From Pseudomonas baetica (GTDB lineage: Bacteria; Pseudomonadota; Gammaproteobacteria; Pseudomonadales; Pseudomonadaceae): a stretch of 64,000 bases of DNA. Below, piece after piece: positions 16,805 through 26,232 of the stretch. The position numbers and the translations under genes are program-made. The notes beneath the pieces were generated by a model, which made no database searches, had not been told where the DNA came from, and saw only the letters and a list, made by a program, of their open reading frames with translations. Location of the stretch: the NCBI RefSeq assembly GCF_019733355.1, contig NZ_JAIHLQ010000019.1, forward strand, positions 62,001 to 126,000, given 5' to 3'. The first letter of the stretch is position 1. Each line of letters begins with the position of its first letter.

Positions 16805-18129
16805 ACCACGACCTTAGTGTGCTGATCGTCGAAGACGACCCCCATGTCCTGCTCGGCTGCCAACAGGCGCTGACGCTGGAAGACATTCCCTGCATCGGCG
16901 TCGGCAGTGCCGAAGAGGCGCTGGAGCGGGTCGGCGACAACTTCGCCGGGATCGTCATCAGCGACATTCGTCTGCCGGGCATCGATGGCCTGGAGTTGTT
17001 GACTCGTCTCAAGCAGCGTGACCGCAGCCTGCCGGTGGTGCTGATCACCGGCCATGGCGACATCTCCATGGCCGTTGGCGCGATGCAGAAAGGCGCCTAC
17101 GACTTCATGGAAAAACCGTTCTCGCCGGAGCGGCTGGTGGACGTTGCGCGGCGTGCGCTGGAGCAACGCAGCCTCGCGCGCGAAGTCTCGTCGCTGCGTC
17201 GGCAACTGGCCGAACGTGACTCCCTTGAAGGCCGGATCATCGGTCGCTCGCCGGCGATGCAGAACCTTCGCGAACTGATCGCCAACGTCGCCGACACTTC
17301 GGCCAACGTCCTGATCGAGGGCGAAACCGGCACCGGCAAAGAACTGGTTGCCCGTTGCCTGCACGATTTCAGTCGGCGCCACAGCAAGCAGTTCGTCGCG
17401 CTGAACTGCGGCGGTCTGCCGGAAAACCTCTTTGAAAGCGAGATCTTCGGTCACGAGGCTAACGCCTTCACCGGCGCCGGCAAGCGACGCATCGGCAAGA
17501 TCGAACACGCTGACGGCGGCACGCTGTTTCTCGATGAAGTGGAAAGCATGCCGCTGCCGTTGCAGATCAAACTGCTGCGCGTGTTGCAGGAACGCACCCT
17601 CGAACGGCTCGGCTCGAACCAGAGCGTGGCGGTGGATTGCCGGGTGATTGCGGCAACCAAGTCCGACCTCGATGAATCGAGCAAGGCTGGCGAGTTCCGC
17701 AGCGACCTGTATTACCGCCTCAACGTGGTGACCCTTGAACTGCCACCACTGCGCGAACGCCGTGAAGACATCCTGCAACTGTTCGAACACTTCACCCAGC
17801 AGTCAGCCCTGCGTTTCGACCGCGCCCTGCCGGAACTGGACAACCAGACCCTGTCGAACCTGATGAGCCATGACTGGCCGGGCAACGTGCGCGAACTGCG
17901 TAACGTCGCCGAACGCTTCGCCCTCGGCTTGCCGGCCTTCAAGAAGTCCGGCGCCAGCAGCGGTAGCCAGGGTCTGGCATTTGCCGAAGCGGTGGAAGCC
18001 TTTGAACGCAATCTGCTCAACGACGCGTTGCACCGCAGCGGCGGCAACCTGACCCAGGCCAGTCTGGAACTGGGAATGGCCAAGACCACGCTGTTCGACA
18101 AAGTGAAAAAGTACGGGTTGAGCCACTGA
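16801..18129 (+). CDS. aauR: Sigma54-dependent response regulator AauR
   Basis: This is an enhancer-binding activator of 442 residues. A receiver domain with phospho-acceptor in VISDIRLPG is followed by an AAA+ domain with Walker A EGETGTGKE and Walker B GGTLFLDEVE. The C-terminal Fis-type helix-turn-helix ends in GGNLTQASLELGMAKTTLFD. The sigma54-contact loop reads NAFTGA rather than GAFTGA, with Asn at residue 221. It overlaps aauS by 4 bp and the next gene by 1 bp. Targets are the TTCGG-N4-CCG(A/G)A sites and the sigma54 promoter upstream of gltI. Confidence 0.93.
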   Translation: MNHDLSVLIVEDDPHVLLGCQQALTLEDIPCIGVGSAEEALERVGDNFAGIVISDIRLPGIDGLELLTRLKQRDRSLPVVLITGHGDISMAVGAMQKGAYDFMEKPFSPERLVDVARRALEQRSLAREVSSLRRQLAERDSLEGRIIGRSPAMQNLRELIANVADTSANVLIEGETGTGKELVARCLHDFSRRHSKQFVALNCGGLPENLFESEIFGHEANAFTGAGKRRIGKIEHADGGTLFLDEVESMPLPLQIKLLRVLQERTLERLGSNQSVAVDCRVIAATKSDLDESSKAGEFRSDLYYRLNVVTLELPPLRERREDILQLFEHFTQQSALRFDRALPELDNQTLSNLMSHDWPGNVRELRNVAERFALGLPAFKKSGASSGSQGLAFAEAVEAFERNLLNDALHRSGGNLTQASLELGMAKTTLFDKVKKYGLSH

Positions 18130-18467
18130 TGGATCTGCTACTGAAAGCTGCACTCGGTGCCGCCGTTGTCGTGATTCTGGCGGCGCTGGCCAAGACCAGA
18201 AACTATTACATCGCCGGACTGGTGCCGCTGTTTCCGACGTTCGCCTTGATTGCGCATTACATCGTCGGCAAGGGGCGATCGGTCGATGACCTGAAGACCA
18301 CGATCGTGTTCGGCATGTGGTCGATCATTCCTTACTTCGTGTATCTGGCGACGTTGTATGTGATGGTCGATCGAATGCGCCTGGAGGCTTCGCTGGCGGT
18401 CGCGGCGGTGGCGTGGTTGATGGCGGCGACGGTGTTGGTGACCGTTTGGGTGCGCCTTCACAGCTAA
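18129..18467 (+). CDS. GlpM-family inner-membrane protein
   Basis: This is a 112-residue polytopic protein with four hydrophobic segments and the family-typical RNYYIAGLVPLFPTFALIAH stretch. GlpM in P. aeruginosa lies next to glpD and has been linked to alginate production; its biochemical role is not known. Here it overlaps the aauR stop by one base, so it is coupled to the two-component system and not to the glp genes. The function is unassigned. Confidence 0.8.
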   Translation: MDLLLKAALGAAVVVILAALAKTRNYYIAGLVPLFPTFALIAHYIVGKGRSVDDLKTTIVFGMWSIIPYFVYLATLYVMVDRMRLEASLAVAAVAWLMAATVLVTVWVRLHS

Positions 18468-18481
18468 GATCAAAGCCTGTC

Positions 18482-18520
18482 AGCCCCTCTCCCTCCGGGA
18501 GAGGTCTTCAGCGAGGGGCT
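18482..18520. terminator. Hairpin between convergent genes
   Basis: AGCCCCTC (18482-18489) pairs with GAGGGGCT (18513-18520). A competing inner stem, CTCTCCC with GGGAGAG, can form at 18487-18503. It lies between the convergent GlpM-family and FrnE-like genes and fits a transcript-end structure. It lacks a clear T run. Confidence 0.6.
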
Positions 18521-18529
18521 CGTCGCTCA

Positions 18530-19195
18530 TCAGTTGACTGTGCCACCCTTGGACTCGGCCATGATCTGCCGGATCGCCCCGACAAAGGTCTCCACCGGCT
18601 GCCCGCCCGTCACCGCGTACTGACCGTTGAACACAACGGTTGGCACCGAACTCACCCCGCGCTGCAGCCATACCTGCTCTTCTTCGCGCACCGGCCCGAC
18701 AAACTCGTCCGACGCCAGAATCACCTCGGCGCGTTGCCGATCCAGCCCGACACCTTCAGCAATCTGCGCCAATTGCGCGTGATCCGACGGATTACCGCCA
18801 TCAGTGAAATACGCCTTGAACAACGCCTCCTTGAACGGCAACTGCAAACCCTCCAGCCCCGCCCAATGCAGCAAGCGGTGGGCATCGAAGGTGTTGTAGA
18901 TCCGGCTGTTGCCATCGGTGCGAAAGGCAAACCCCAGCTCAGCGCCACGGGCACGGATGGCTTCGCGATTTTTCTGCGACTGCTCCGGGGTCGAACCGTA
19001 TTTTTCCTGGATATGCTCGGCGATGTTCTGCCCGCCGGGGCCCATTTTCGGATTCAGCTCGAACGGCTGGAAATGAATCTCTGCCTGCACTTCGTTGCGC
19101 AGGATTTCAAGCGCCTGCAACAAGCCATACAGACCGACGACGCACCATGGGCAGGACACGTCGCTGACAAAATCGATTTTCAGAGTGGAATTCAT
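18530..19195 (-). CDS. DsbA-family (FrnE-like) oxidoreductase
   Basis: This is a cytoplasmic thioredoxin-fold protein of 221 residues. The active site CPWC occurs near the N-terminus (FVSDVSCPWCVVGLYGL). An all-helical insertion follows, and then the cis-Pro region SSVPTVVFNGQYAVTG, as in FrnE/polyketide-associated DsbA proteins. There is no signal peptide. I chose the ATG at 19195; the frame upstream to 19285 runs into REP sequence. The substrate is unknown. Confidence 0.9.
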   Translation of the reverse strand: MNSTLKIDFVSDVSCPWCVVGLYGLLQALEILRNEVQAEIHFQPFELNPKMGPGGQNIAEHIQEKYGSTPEQSQKNREAIRARGAELGFAFRTDGNSRIYNTFDAHRLLHWAGLEGLQLPFKEALFKAYFTDGGNPSDHAQLAQIAEGVGLDRQRAEVILASDEFVGPVREEEQVWLQRGVSSVPTVVFNGQYAVTGGQPVETFVGAIRQIMAESKGGTVN

Positions 19196-19260
19196 GAGCC
19201 ACCTCACGCCGCAAAACCCAGACGATACACCTGTCCGGTCTTGCGGCGACAGTGCTGGCC

Positions 19261-19331
19261 CTTTCGGGAGCAAGCCCCCTCCCACATTGGCAATGCGTTC
19301 CCCTTTGGGAGGGAGCTTGCTCCCGGAGGGG
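19261..19331. repeat. Variant REPIN
   Basis: Inverted arms CGGGAGCAAGCCCCCTCCC and GGGAGGGAGCTTGCTCCCG lie between the FrnE-like and hydrolase genes. The core is GGGAGC rather than TCGCGAGC, so this belongs to a different REP subfamily from most copies in the window. Confidence 0.8.
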
Positions 19332-19348
19332 GCCCCGCGAAACCTCAG

Positions 19349-20383
19349 CTACAACAGATTCCCCGCCGCCACCGGTTCGATCTGCGCCCAATGCGACGCG
19401 TCCTCACGATGCGCCTGCAAATACGGCAACACCGCCGCCAGCAATGGCGCCTTGAACGCCTCCTGAAACCGGTGGGCCAATCCCGGAATCAGTTTCAACT
19501 GACTGCCACGAATATGCGCCGCCAGGTGCACGCCGTGCATCACCGGCAACAACGGATCAGCCGTGCCATGCACCACCAGCGTTGGCACGCGCAGTTGATT
19601 GAGCAGCGCCACCCGGCTCGGCTCGGCCAGGATCGCCATGATCTGCCGCTTCACGCCTTCGGGATTGAACGCCCGGTCATAGGACACCGCCGCCTGATGC
19701 AACAACGCCTGCCGATCATCGGTGACCGAAGGGCTGCCCAGCGCCGCCAGCAAATCCGCCTGTTGTTCCAATGCCACTTCACGGTTCGGTGCGCTGCGCC
19801 GCGACAATAGTTGCACCAATGCTGCACTCGGCGCCGGCAAACCTTCAGCGCCGGAGCTGGTCATGATCAGCGTCAGGCTTTCCACCCGCTGCGGCACCAT
19901 GGCGGCGATGTGCTGGGCGATCATCCCGCCCATGCTCGCGCCCAGCACATGGAATTGCTCGATGTGCAGCGCATCCATCAAACCCAGTGAATCCTCGGCC
20001 ATGTCGGTCAGGCTGTAAGGCGCCGCCACCGGCAGACCGAGTTTGTAACGCAGCACTTCAAAGGTCAGGTTGGCCTCCGCTGGTGCCTGCCGCCAGGTCG
20101 ACAAGCCGACATCGCGGTTGTCATAGCGGATCACTCGAAAGCCCTGCTGACACAGCGCCACCACCACCTCATCCGGCCAATGAATCAATTGCCCGCCCAG
20201 GCCCATCACCAGCAACAGCGCCGGGTCGGAGGCACGACCGATGCTCTGGTAAGCAAGGCTTACCTGCGCCAGATCAACCCGCTCGGTCGGCACATTCACA
20301 TCGCAACGCGACGCCGCAGATGCCGGTAAACCGAACAAAAGCGCGGCCAACATGGCCGCGACTGATAGAAAAACCTTGTACAT
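19349..20383 (-). CDS. Exported alpha/beta hydrolase
   Basis: This is a 344-residue alpha/beta-fold hydrolase. A signal peptide spans about residues 1-24 (MYKVFLSVAAMLAALLFGLP, then ASA). The oxyanion region LLVMGLGGQLIHW, the nucleophile elbow GASMGG and a late HGTADPLLPVMHG with the acid, followed by GLAHRF with the His, complete the triad. I chose ATG 20383 because the signal peptide starts there; the frame to 20500 adds an unlikely extension. The substrate is unknown; an esterase or lactonase is plausible. It is divergent from the giant gene at 20590. Confidence 0.85.
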   Translation of the reverse strand: MYKVFLSVAAMLAALLFGLPASAASRCDVNVPTERVDLAQVSLAYQSIGRASDPALLLVMGLGGQLIHWPDEVVVALCQQGFRVIRYDNRDVGLSTWRQAPAEANLTFEVLRYKLGLPVAAPYSLTDMAEDSLGLMDALHIEQFHVLGASMGGMIAQHIAAMVPQRVESLTLIMTSSGAEGLPAPSAALVQLLSRRSAPNREVALEQQADLLAALGSPSVTDDRQALLHQAAVSYDRAFNPEGVKRQIMAILAEPSRVALLNQLRVPTLVVHGTADPLLPVMHGVHLAAHIRGSQLKLIPGLAHRFQEAFKAPLLAAVLPYLQAHREDASHWAQIEPVAAGNLL

Positions 20384-20589
20384 GAAAAACACCGAAACGC
20401 AGAACCCCAGTAGAGCGCGAGTCTGATGAAGTTTGTACAAGCGCGCTGCCACAGTTCGATGACAGTTTGATGAAGAGTGCTGAGCGGTCGTCAATGCCAT
20501 AACTATCTACCGCCATGGTGCTTCGCGATCCCTCTTAAATGGCTTGCTCAAGGAGTGGAACCGCCGCTCCCATTGCGAGATATGCCGCC

Positions 20590-23500
20590 ATGCCCGATAG
20601 CCTTTTCCCCAATCTGCCTTACCCGCCACCGCTGGCGCTGCCCCCCGCCGCCCCACTGCCCAAACATCTTGATGACAGCCTGTTGCAGCAGGCCACGGCC
20701 CGCTGGCGCGAAAGCAGCCAAGGCTTGCGCGAATTGGTTGCCGCGACGCCTGCACTGCGCGACTCGATCAATGAACTGTTGCGCCAACAACTGAATCTTG
20801 ATGGCGAGCACGCCGGCCTGCGCTCGACCGCCACGGATACCCAGCCAGAACGTTTTGTCTGCCTCACCGATGCCTGTGCTTTTGTCTTGCAACACCCGAC
20901 GCTGGAGGCGACGGTCGATCTGCACAGCCGGGTGACCGGCGTGCCTGTGGCTCATCCGCTGGCCACCTTGAAGCCGCTGCAAATGCTCGAACTGCTCAAG
21001 GCCATGAGCACCGAACAGGCGCACCAGGCTCGTTGGTTGAGTTTTTGGGACGCGCGCGCGCGCGGCACCCCAGTGACTCAACGCGAACGGGCAATCCAGC
21101 TTTACCGTGATCACTTCGAAGCCACAGCCCAGGTGGCATTCGCCCGCAGGACCCTGACCGCAGAACAACTCAAACCGTTGCAACAGATCATCGATACCCG
21201 CACCGGGGTACTGACACTGGACGGTCAGCCCATCCACACGGAACAACTGGCGCTGCTGCTGAGCAATAACAGCAAAGTCAAACTCAAAGGCGCGTGGGTC
21301 ATCAGCGTGGGCGATCCGGCCAAAGCCAGTCCTTTGCTGTATCTGCCCTCCCGCCCTGTTGCCATCCAGGCGTTCAGCACACGCCAAGTCCTGGAAGACT
21401 GGCTGACCGGCCAGGCGCTTGTCCCGACCGGTTTGCCAACCAAGGACCTGCGCTTTGTCTACAGCGCCGCCACCGACCCAATGATTACCGGCTCAAGCGA
21501 CCTGTTTGCCGATCGCCAACAGGCTCAGATCAGCGCGTTACGCAACGCCAACCACGGCAAGCCCGGGCTGATGGCGCATGGCGCGCAATCGCTTGTTCAG
21601 GCAGACCTGCTCGATAGCCAGCGCCGCAAAGCGATCATCGTGGCGTTGCCGCCAAACCCGGTACCTGCACAACTCGATATCGAAACCGACGAACAGTCGC
21701 TGTTCGGCAGCCTGCGTGCAGCAATCCCGTTGTCGGTGCGACATGCGGCGCTGAAACGAGCGCGCGACGCACTCGATGCATTGCTGGAAACCGACGGCAC
21801 GGGACATCGTCAGCAAGAGTGCAAAGACGCACTCAAAGCCCTGGAAGCAGCAGAAAAAACCTGCGACACGGCCGCGACGGCCCTGCTGTATCGAGCGCGA
21901 CCACAGGACCTGAGCACGTTCAATACAGCGTTCAATCAGATTCATCAGGCGCACAAGGACGGCTTGCACGCCGAGGCAACAGTGCAATTGGCACTGGGTC
22001 AGCTCGATAGCGCTGAGCACAATCTGCTCAAGGCGATTCTGGACACGCCCCTCGCAGCCGAACGCGATGCTGATCTCACGGTTGCCAGCCTGACCCTGAC
22101 AATGACTGAAACGTCTGACCAGACCGCCACCACTCAGACCGAAACACTCAAGGGCCCGCTTGTTGTGATGCGGCAAGCCGCGCTTCTCGACGCAGACTCG
22201 ACAGGCAGTGTGTTGCTTTACTGGCCCGGCAGTGGCGGCGGCTTGCAACGCTTTGCCAATCGCCGCGAACTGGAACGCGAGGTCTTCAAGATCCAGGAAA
22301 AGGACCCCGAACTGGCACTGCTGTTGAACCGGATCGACACCGATCCCCTGCACTTGAGCCTTGATGCGCAGATCAGCGAGTTCGAGTCGAACGCCACCGC
22401 ACTGCGTGGCCGCAGCGAACACGCCGACAAGCTGGAAATCCTGCGTAAACGCACCCTCGCCGCCTTGCAGGTGCCGGTCAACGCCGCGCGCAACCTGACC
22501 TTCGCTCATGTGCTGGAGCAGGATCGCAGCGACACGCTCGCCACCCGTCTGCCAGGCTGGCTCAAGCACCTGTCCGAGACAGACCGAGGCGCACTCAAGG
22601 ACCTGATCCAGCGCTTTATTTCGGCGATGCACCGCAGCCATAAACAACTGGCGCTGGCGCTGGAATCGCGAGACGAATTCACCCGCAAACATTTGCTGAA
22701 GCGACTGGGCGATGATTTTTCGATCAAGGGCGATTTCGAGGTGACGCTCGACCTGCCCGAGTCTGTGAAATACGAAAAACGCTTCAAGCCCGCCCCGGGA
22801 CATTCCGGTTATGAACTGGTGATGGTGCCCAGTACCGCCCGCAGCAAAATGCCCCTGGTGGAGTTTGCTCAGCTCAACATCGACAACACCCCGTCCATGC
22901 AACTCGAACCGCTTTCGTTGCGTTTGAATTTCGTCCAGACCGAAGTCACCTCCACCGATGCCACCGAACGCCAGACGCTGGAGGACGGCATTACCTTTGC
23001 GTACCTCAAACGTGTCATTCCGGAACTGGATCTGCCCAACGCCTACGAAAAACTCATTCGCGATACCTTCACAGGGTCGGTGGATGAGTCCGCTTATGTC
23101 CGCGAACATCGCCGCGAATGCCTGATCGAGCCCTGGCAGATCATGCTCAAACTGCAAGGTGAATTCGCCCATCTGCAAAAGCAGATCAGCCTGGACGAGT
23201 TGCAGATTCTGAACATTGCCATCGACGCCCACACCGCTGAAGCCTGGCATGCCGATAACAAACGTGTGGTGATCCGCCCGGCCTATCTGAGCGCGGGTGG
23301 CAAGGACACGCACAACGAGGGCCCCGCGACATTGTCCGGGGTGACCTTCATTGAAGAGCAAGTCAGCGGCACGACCTTGCTGTATCTGCCCGACAGCCCC
23401 GATGAACGATTTCTGCGCCGTTACGACAACCTGGAAGCCGCCCGCCTGGGCCTGTACACGCTGTGTCAGACAGACAAGTGGACCTCTTATCTGGCCGGCC

Positions 23501-26160
23501 GGGCATTGCAAGGCACCGTGCGGGCACATGAAGGCCGGATTGCGCAGGCCTTGCTCAAGCGTTTTGACGCCATTATCGGCGTCGGCGTGCGCTGGCCGGC
23601 CACGACTTCGTTTGCTGCCCATCTGCTCGATGCGCACATGGGCCGATTGATCGAAGCGCATCGTTCGACCTCACGCTCCAACGATGCGTTGTACATGGAG
23701 CGTTATGCCCTGAAAGGGCCGCGAGCATTCAACTACATCAAAATGGCCTTGGGCATGTTGCCTTTCATCGGCAGCGCTCTGGCGCTCTACGATGCCTGGA
23801 CGGCGGCGAATCAGGCCGTGGCGGCTTTTTTGCGCGCAGACGTGGGTGACGGCTTGGCGGAAATCGAGTCGGTACTGGTGTCATTGATTGACGCTGCCAT
23901 GGACCTGTTACCCGGTGAAGTGGTGTTTTCGGGAGTCTCGCGCGGGGTTCGCTCATTGGTGCGGGCACGCCAGGCCCGAGCACTGGCGACCTCGGCGGCG
24001 GCGATGCACAGGTCTTCGCGGCGTCAGGCCCGCCACTTGATCGCGCGTTTTGCCGGCTACGAGTATCAACGTCCGATTTCCCTGGCCGGGCTGGAGCCGG
24101 GAACCAGCGGCCTTTATCGCGGCGTTTACCGCCACGCCGACGGTGACTTCATCGTACGTCAGGGGCGGATTTATGAAGTTCAGCCCAGCACCGATTCACG
24201 CAATTGGCGATTGCGTGGCACCTCGCAAAAAACCTACAAACAACCCATCGCCCTGGACGAAACCGGCCAGTGGGATACCTGGTTCGGCGTGTATGGCACC
24301 ACCCTGGAAGGCGGCGTGCTCGGCGGCGGCAACGTCATCGGACATCTGGCCGATGCGCTTGATCCGCTCTGGCCAGACCCCATTCGACAACGACTGCCGC
24401 AATGGTGGGCCAGCCGTACGTTTCGCCGCCATCATCAATTGACTCTGGCGGTTGACGACCTGGCCGACCAACTCCAGGCCCGGGGAGCGATCAGCGATGC
24501 CTTGATCAACAAATACGCTAGCGCCTCGGTGGCGGATCGAGCGGTCCTGCAACCGGCTGTCGAAGCCGCCTGTGTCGGCGATATCCAATTAGCGAGCAAA
24601 CGCTATCAGACACTGGTTGAGCTGATGCCACTGACCCATGGCAACAAGCAACGGACTTTGATCGAAATGCAGAGCAAGACCGCATGGTTGATCACTGACC
24701 GGCACAGGCGCCGCGCGTTGCACCTTTCATACAGAGCCAAAGCCTTGTCAGAAAGAATCAAAGTGCTGAGTGATGCGATGGACGATCTACTGCCCGACAC
24801 GCTTCACCAACGGTTGATGATGCTCGAAGAAACCCGCACGTTGCGTGTACAGATGGTGCAATTGCTGGAGCAGATGGAGGCGCTCAGGGGGCATGTCAAC
24901 CTCTGGTATGACCGCATCCGCGTCAGAGCGGACAAACAACACATGATCCACCTGGTCGAGGAGCTCAATACCAACCACAGCGATGCCAACCTGCTGTATC
25001 TGAAAACCTCCCATCGGCTGGAAATGGTCAAGAACTATGGCGGCACGGATGATTTGTCGTGGTTCTACCTGTTATCCCAGGCACGCGAACTTCGCGACGA
25101 TGTTGACCTGGCTTTGTACACGCAGCACAACCTGCCGAACATCATTGCGTCACCGGCCGAACGCAGCCGGATTCTGCAAAATTGCCTCAACCTGTACTCC
25201 CGGTTTCGCCTCGAAATGACGATCTGGACCACCAACTATCCGCAACACTTCCATCTGGATGTGGTTGAACCGTTGTTGAGCGGGATCGAACGTTTGGGCG
25301 ACCGTGCCCGCCGGGGCATCATTGATCCGCCTGCGCCAAGGCGCACAGGGCAGGCAGTGCAGCGGGTCTTCACCACTGCCGACAATCAGGTGTTGTACGG
25401 CGTTGAGCAATGGCATCCGCAGACCCAGGCGCGCCAGTACGTGTTCACCGGGCGCGGGGGATACAAGGAAATCTGGGAACAAGGCGCCGACGGCAAAATC
25501 CGTCTGACGAACCCGCAAAACATTGCGCCCCCCACACCGCCACAGGTGGCGCTCGCCCTCCTTGTAAGCGATGCGCAACGGCGTCTGGACGCCCAGACAG
25601 CCTACCGGGCCACGGTTGAAAGCAATGCCGATCTGGGCATGCTCCCCGTTGATCTGGAACATATGATGGTCAGTCAGGCCGCCGAGCTGAATCAACGCGC
25701 CAACCTGATTCAGGCCAAGTCGGCACAGCACCCGATCATTGAGCAACTGCGCAATAAGGCCGACGAATTGATTGTCACCGGCCGATCCATACGCACCCAG
25801 CGATCATTGACCAGCCAACAGCCTACCGATGGCATGTTGCAGGATCTTATCGATCACGACGTCGTGGAGATCCGCAGGGTCAGCCCCCTGCAGAACCTCA
25901 CCAAAACCCCGAACAAACCAGATCATATGCAGGAGTACGAGATCTGGGACATATCGCTGGACCCTGCACAATTGCTTTGGTACGCCCACTTTCACTATCG
26001 AAGGCCGAGCGTGCCGTTCAGGGATTTCGAAAAAGCGCATTTGAAACTGCCCGAACACCGCTTTGTCACCCGCGCCGAAAACCCCGACCTGCCTGCCGGG
26101 CAGATTGGCAGGGGATCGACCATCCTCGATTACTTTTTGATGCTGCCAGACGTTAACTGA
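20590..26160 (+). CDS. Giant DUF6543/dermonecrotic-toxin-domain-like protein (1856 aa)
   Basis: This is a very large cytoplasm-made protein without a Sec signal. The composition and layout match the DUF6543 (dermonecrotic toxin domain) proteins common in fluorescent pseudomonads. It has a Pro-rich start, long helical repeats, and an aliphatic block at about residues 1050-1110 (FNYIKMALGMLPFIGSALAL, then LVSLIDAAMDLLPGEVVFSG) that could insert in membranes. I cannot name a catalytic site. I took the ATG at 20590; the longer frame from 20539 adds 17 residues. The gene stands alone, with no secretion genes beside it and a terminator downstream. A role in interbacterial or host interaction is inference from the family. 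Confidence 0.8.
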   Translation: MPDSLFPNLPYPPPLALPPAAPLPKHLDDSLLQQATARWRESSQGLRELVAATPALRDSINELLRQQLNLDGEHAGLRSTATDTQPERFVCLTDACAFVLQHPTLEATVDLHSRVTGVPVAHPLATLKPLQMLELLKAMSTEQAHQARWLSFWDARARGTPVTQRERAIQLYRDHFEATAQVAFARRTLTAEQLKPLQQIIDTRTGVLTLDGQPIHTEQLALLLSNNSKVKLKGAWVISVGDPAKASPLLYLPSRPVAIQAFSTRQVLEDWLTGQALVPTGLPTKDLRFVYSAATDPMITGSSDLFADRQQAQISALRNANHGKPGLMAHGAQSLVQADLLDSQRRKAIIVALPPNPVPAQLDIETDEQSLFGSLRAAIPLSVRHAALKRARDALDALLETDGTGHRQQECKDALKALEAAEKTCDTAATALLYRARPQDLSTFNTAFNQIHQAHKDGLHAEATVQLALGQLDSAEHNLLKAILDTPLAAERDADLTVASLTLTMTETSDQTATTQTETLKGPLVVMRQAALLDADSTGSVLLYWPGSGGGLQRFANRRELEREVFKIQEKDPELALLLNRIDTDPLHLSLDAQISEFESNATALRGRSEHADKLEILRKRTLAALQVPVNAARNLTFAHVLEQDRSDTLATRLPGWLKHLSETDRGALKDLIQRFISAMHRSHKQLALALESRDEFTRKHLLKRLGDDFSIKGDFEVTLDLPESVKYEKRFKPAPGHSGYELVMVPSTARSKMPLVEFAQLNIDNTPSMQLEPLSLRLNFVQTEVTSTDATERQTLEDGITFAYLKRVIPELDLPNAYEKLIRDTFTGSVDESAYVREHRRECLIEPWQIMLKLQGEFAHLQKQISLDELQILNIAIDAHTAEAWHADNKRVVIRPAYLSAGGKDTHNEGPATLSGVTFIEEQVSGTTLLYLPDSPDERFLRRYDNLEAARLGLYTLCQTDKWTSYLAGRALQGTVRAHEGRIAQALLKRFDAIIGVGVRWPATTSFAAHLLDAHMGRLIEAHRSTSRSNDALYMERYALKGPRAFNYIKMALGMLPFIGSALALYDAWTAANQAVAAFLRADVGDGLAEIESVLVSLIDAAMDLLPGEVVFSGVSRGVRSLVRARQARALATSAAAMHRSSRRQARHLIARFAGYEYQRPISLAGLEPGTSGLYRGVYRHADGDFIVRQGRIYEVQPSTDSRNWRLRGTSQKTYKQPIALDETGQWDTWFGVYGTTLEGGVLGGGNVIGHLADALDPLWPDPIRQRLPQWWASRTFRRHHQLTLAVDDLADQLQARGAISDALINKYASASVADRAVLQPAVEAACVGDIQLASKRYQTLVELMPLTHGNKQRTLIEMQSKTAWLITDRHRRRALHLSYRAKALSERIKVLSDAMDDLLPDTLHQRLMMLEETRTLRVQMVQLLEQMEALRGHVNLWYDRIRVRADKQHMIHLVEELNTNHSDANLLYLKTSHRLEMVKNYGGTDDLSWFYLLSQARELRDDVDLALYTQHNLPNIIASPAERSRILQNCLNLYSRFRLEMTIWTTNYPQHFHLDVVEPLLSGIERLGDRARRGIIDPPAPRRTGQAVQRVFTTADNQVLYGVEQWHPQTQARQYVFTGRGGYKEIWEQGADGKIRLTNPQNIAPPTPPQVALALLVSDAQRRLDAQTAYRATVESNADLGMLPVDLEHMMVSQAAELNQRANLIQAKSAQHPIIEQLRNKADELIVTGRSIRTQRSLTSQQPTDGMLQDLIDHDVVEIRRVSPLQNLTKTPNKPDHMQEYEIWDISLDPAQLLWYAHFHYRRPSVPFRDFEKAHLKLPEHRFVTRAENPDLPAGQIGRGSTILDYFLMLPDVN

Positions 26161-26180
26161 CGCGGCGGCAAGGGATGCCT

Positions 26181-26207
26181 GTGGCGAGAGATCGACTCTC
26201 TCGCCAC
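26181..26207. terminator. Convergent terminator-like hairpin
   Basis: GTGGCGAGAG and CTCTCGCCAC form a perfect 10-bp stem with a 7-nt loop, in the 72-bp gap between the giant gene and metE, which converge. Confidence 0.75.
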
Positions 26208-26232
26208 GCAGGCTTTCGATCACCCCGAGCGC

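Noticed and set aside
16333..17790. Antisense frame of 485 codons over aauS/aauR
   Set aside because: It overlaps two unmistakable two-component genes and has no domain.
18317..19810. Plus-strand frame of 497 codons across the FrnE-like and hydrolase genes
   Set aside because: It runs antisense to two well-supported minus-strand genes and through a REPIN, with low-complexity Arg/Gln/His-rich product.
20557..20590. GGAACC upstream of the giant gene at 20590, as the first half of a type III (hrp) box
   Set aside because: No CCAC-N2-A follows at 15-16 nt, so the two-part box is incomplete.
21538..23661. Long antisense frame (707 codons) inside the giant gene
   Set aside because: It is a mirror frame of GC-rich coding DNA without any recognisable domain or ribosome-binding site, while the plus frame is family-like throughout.
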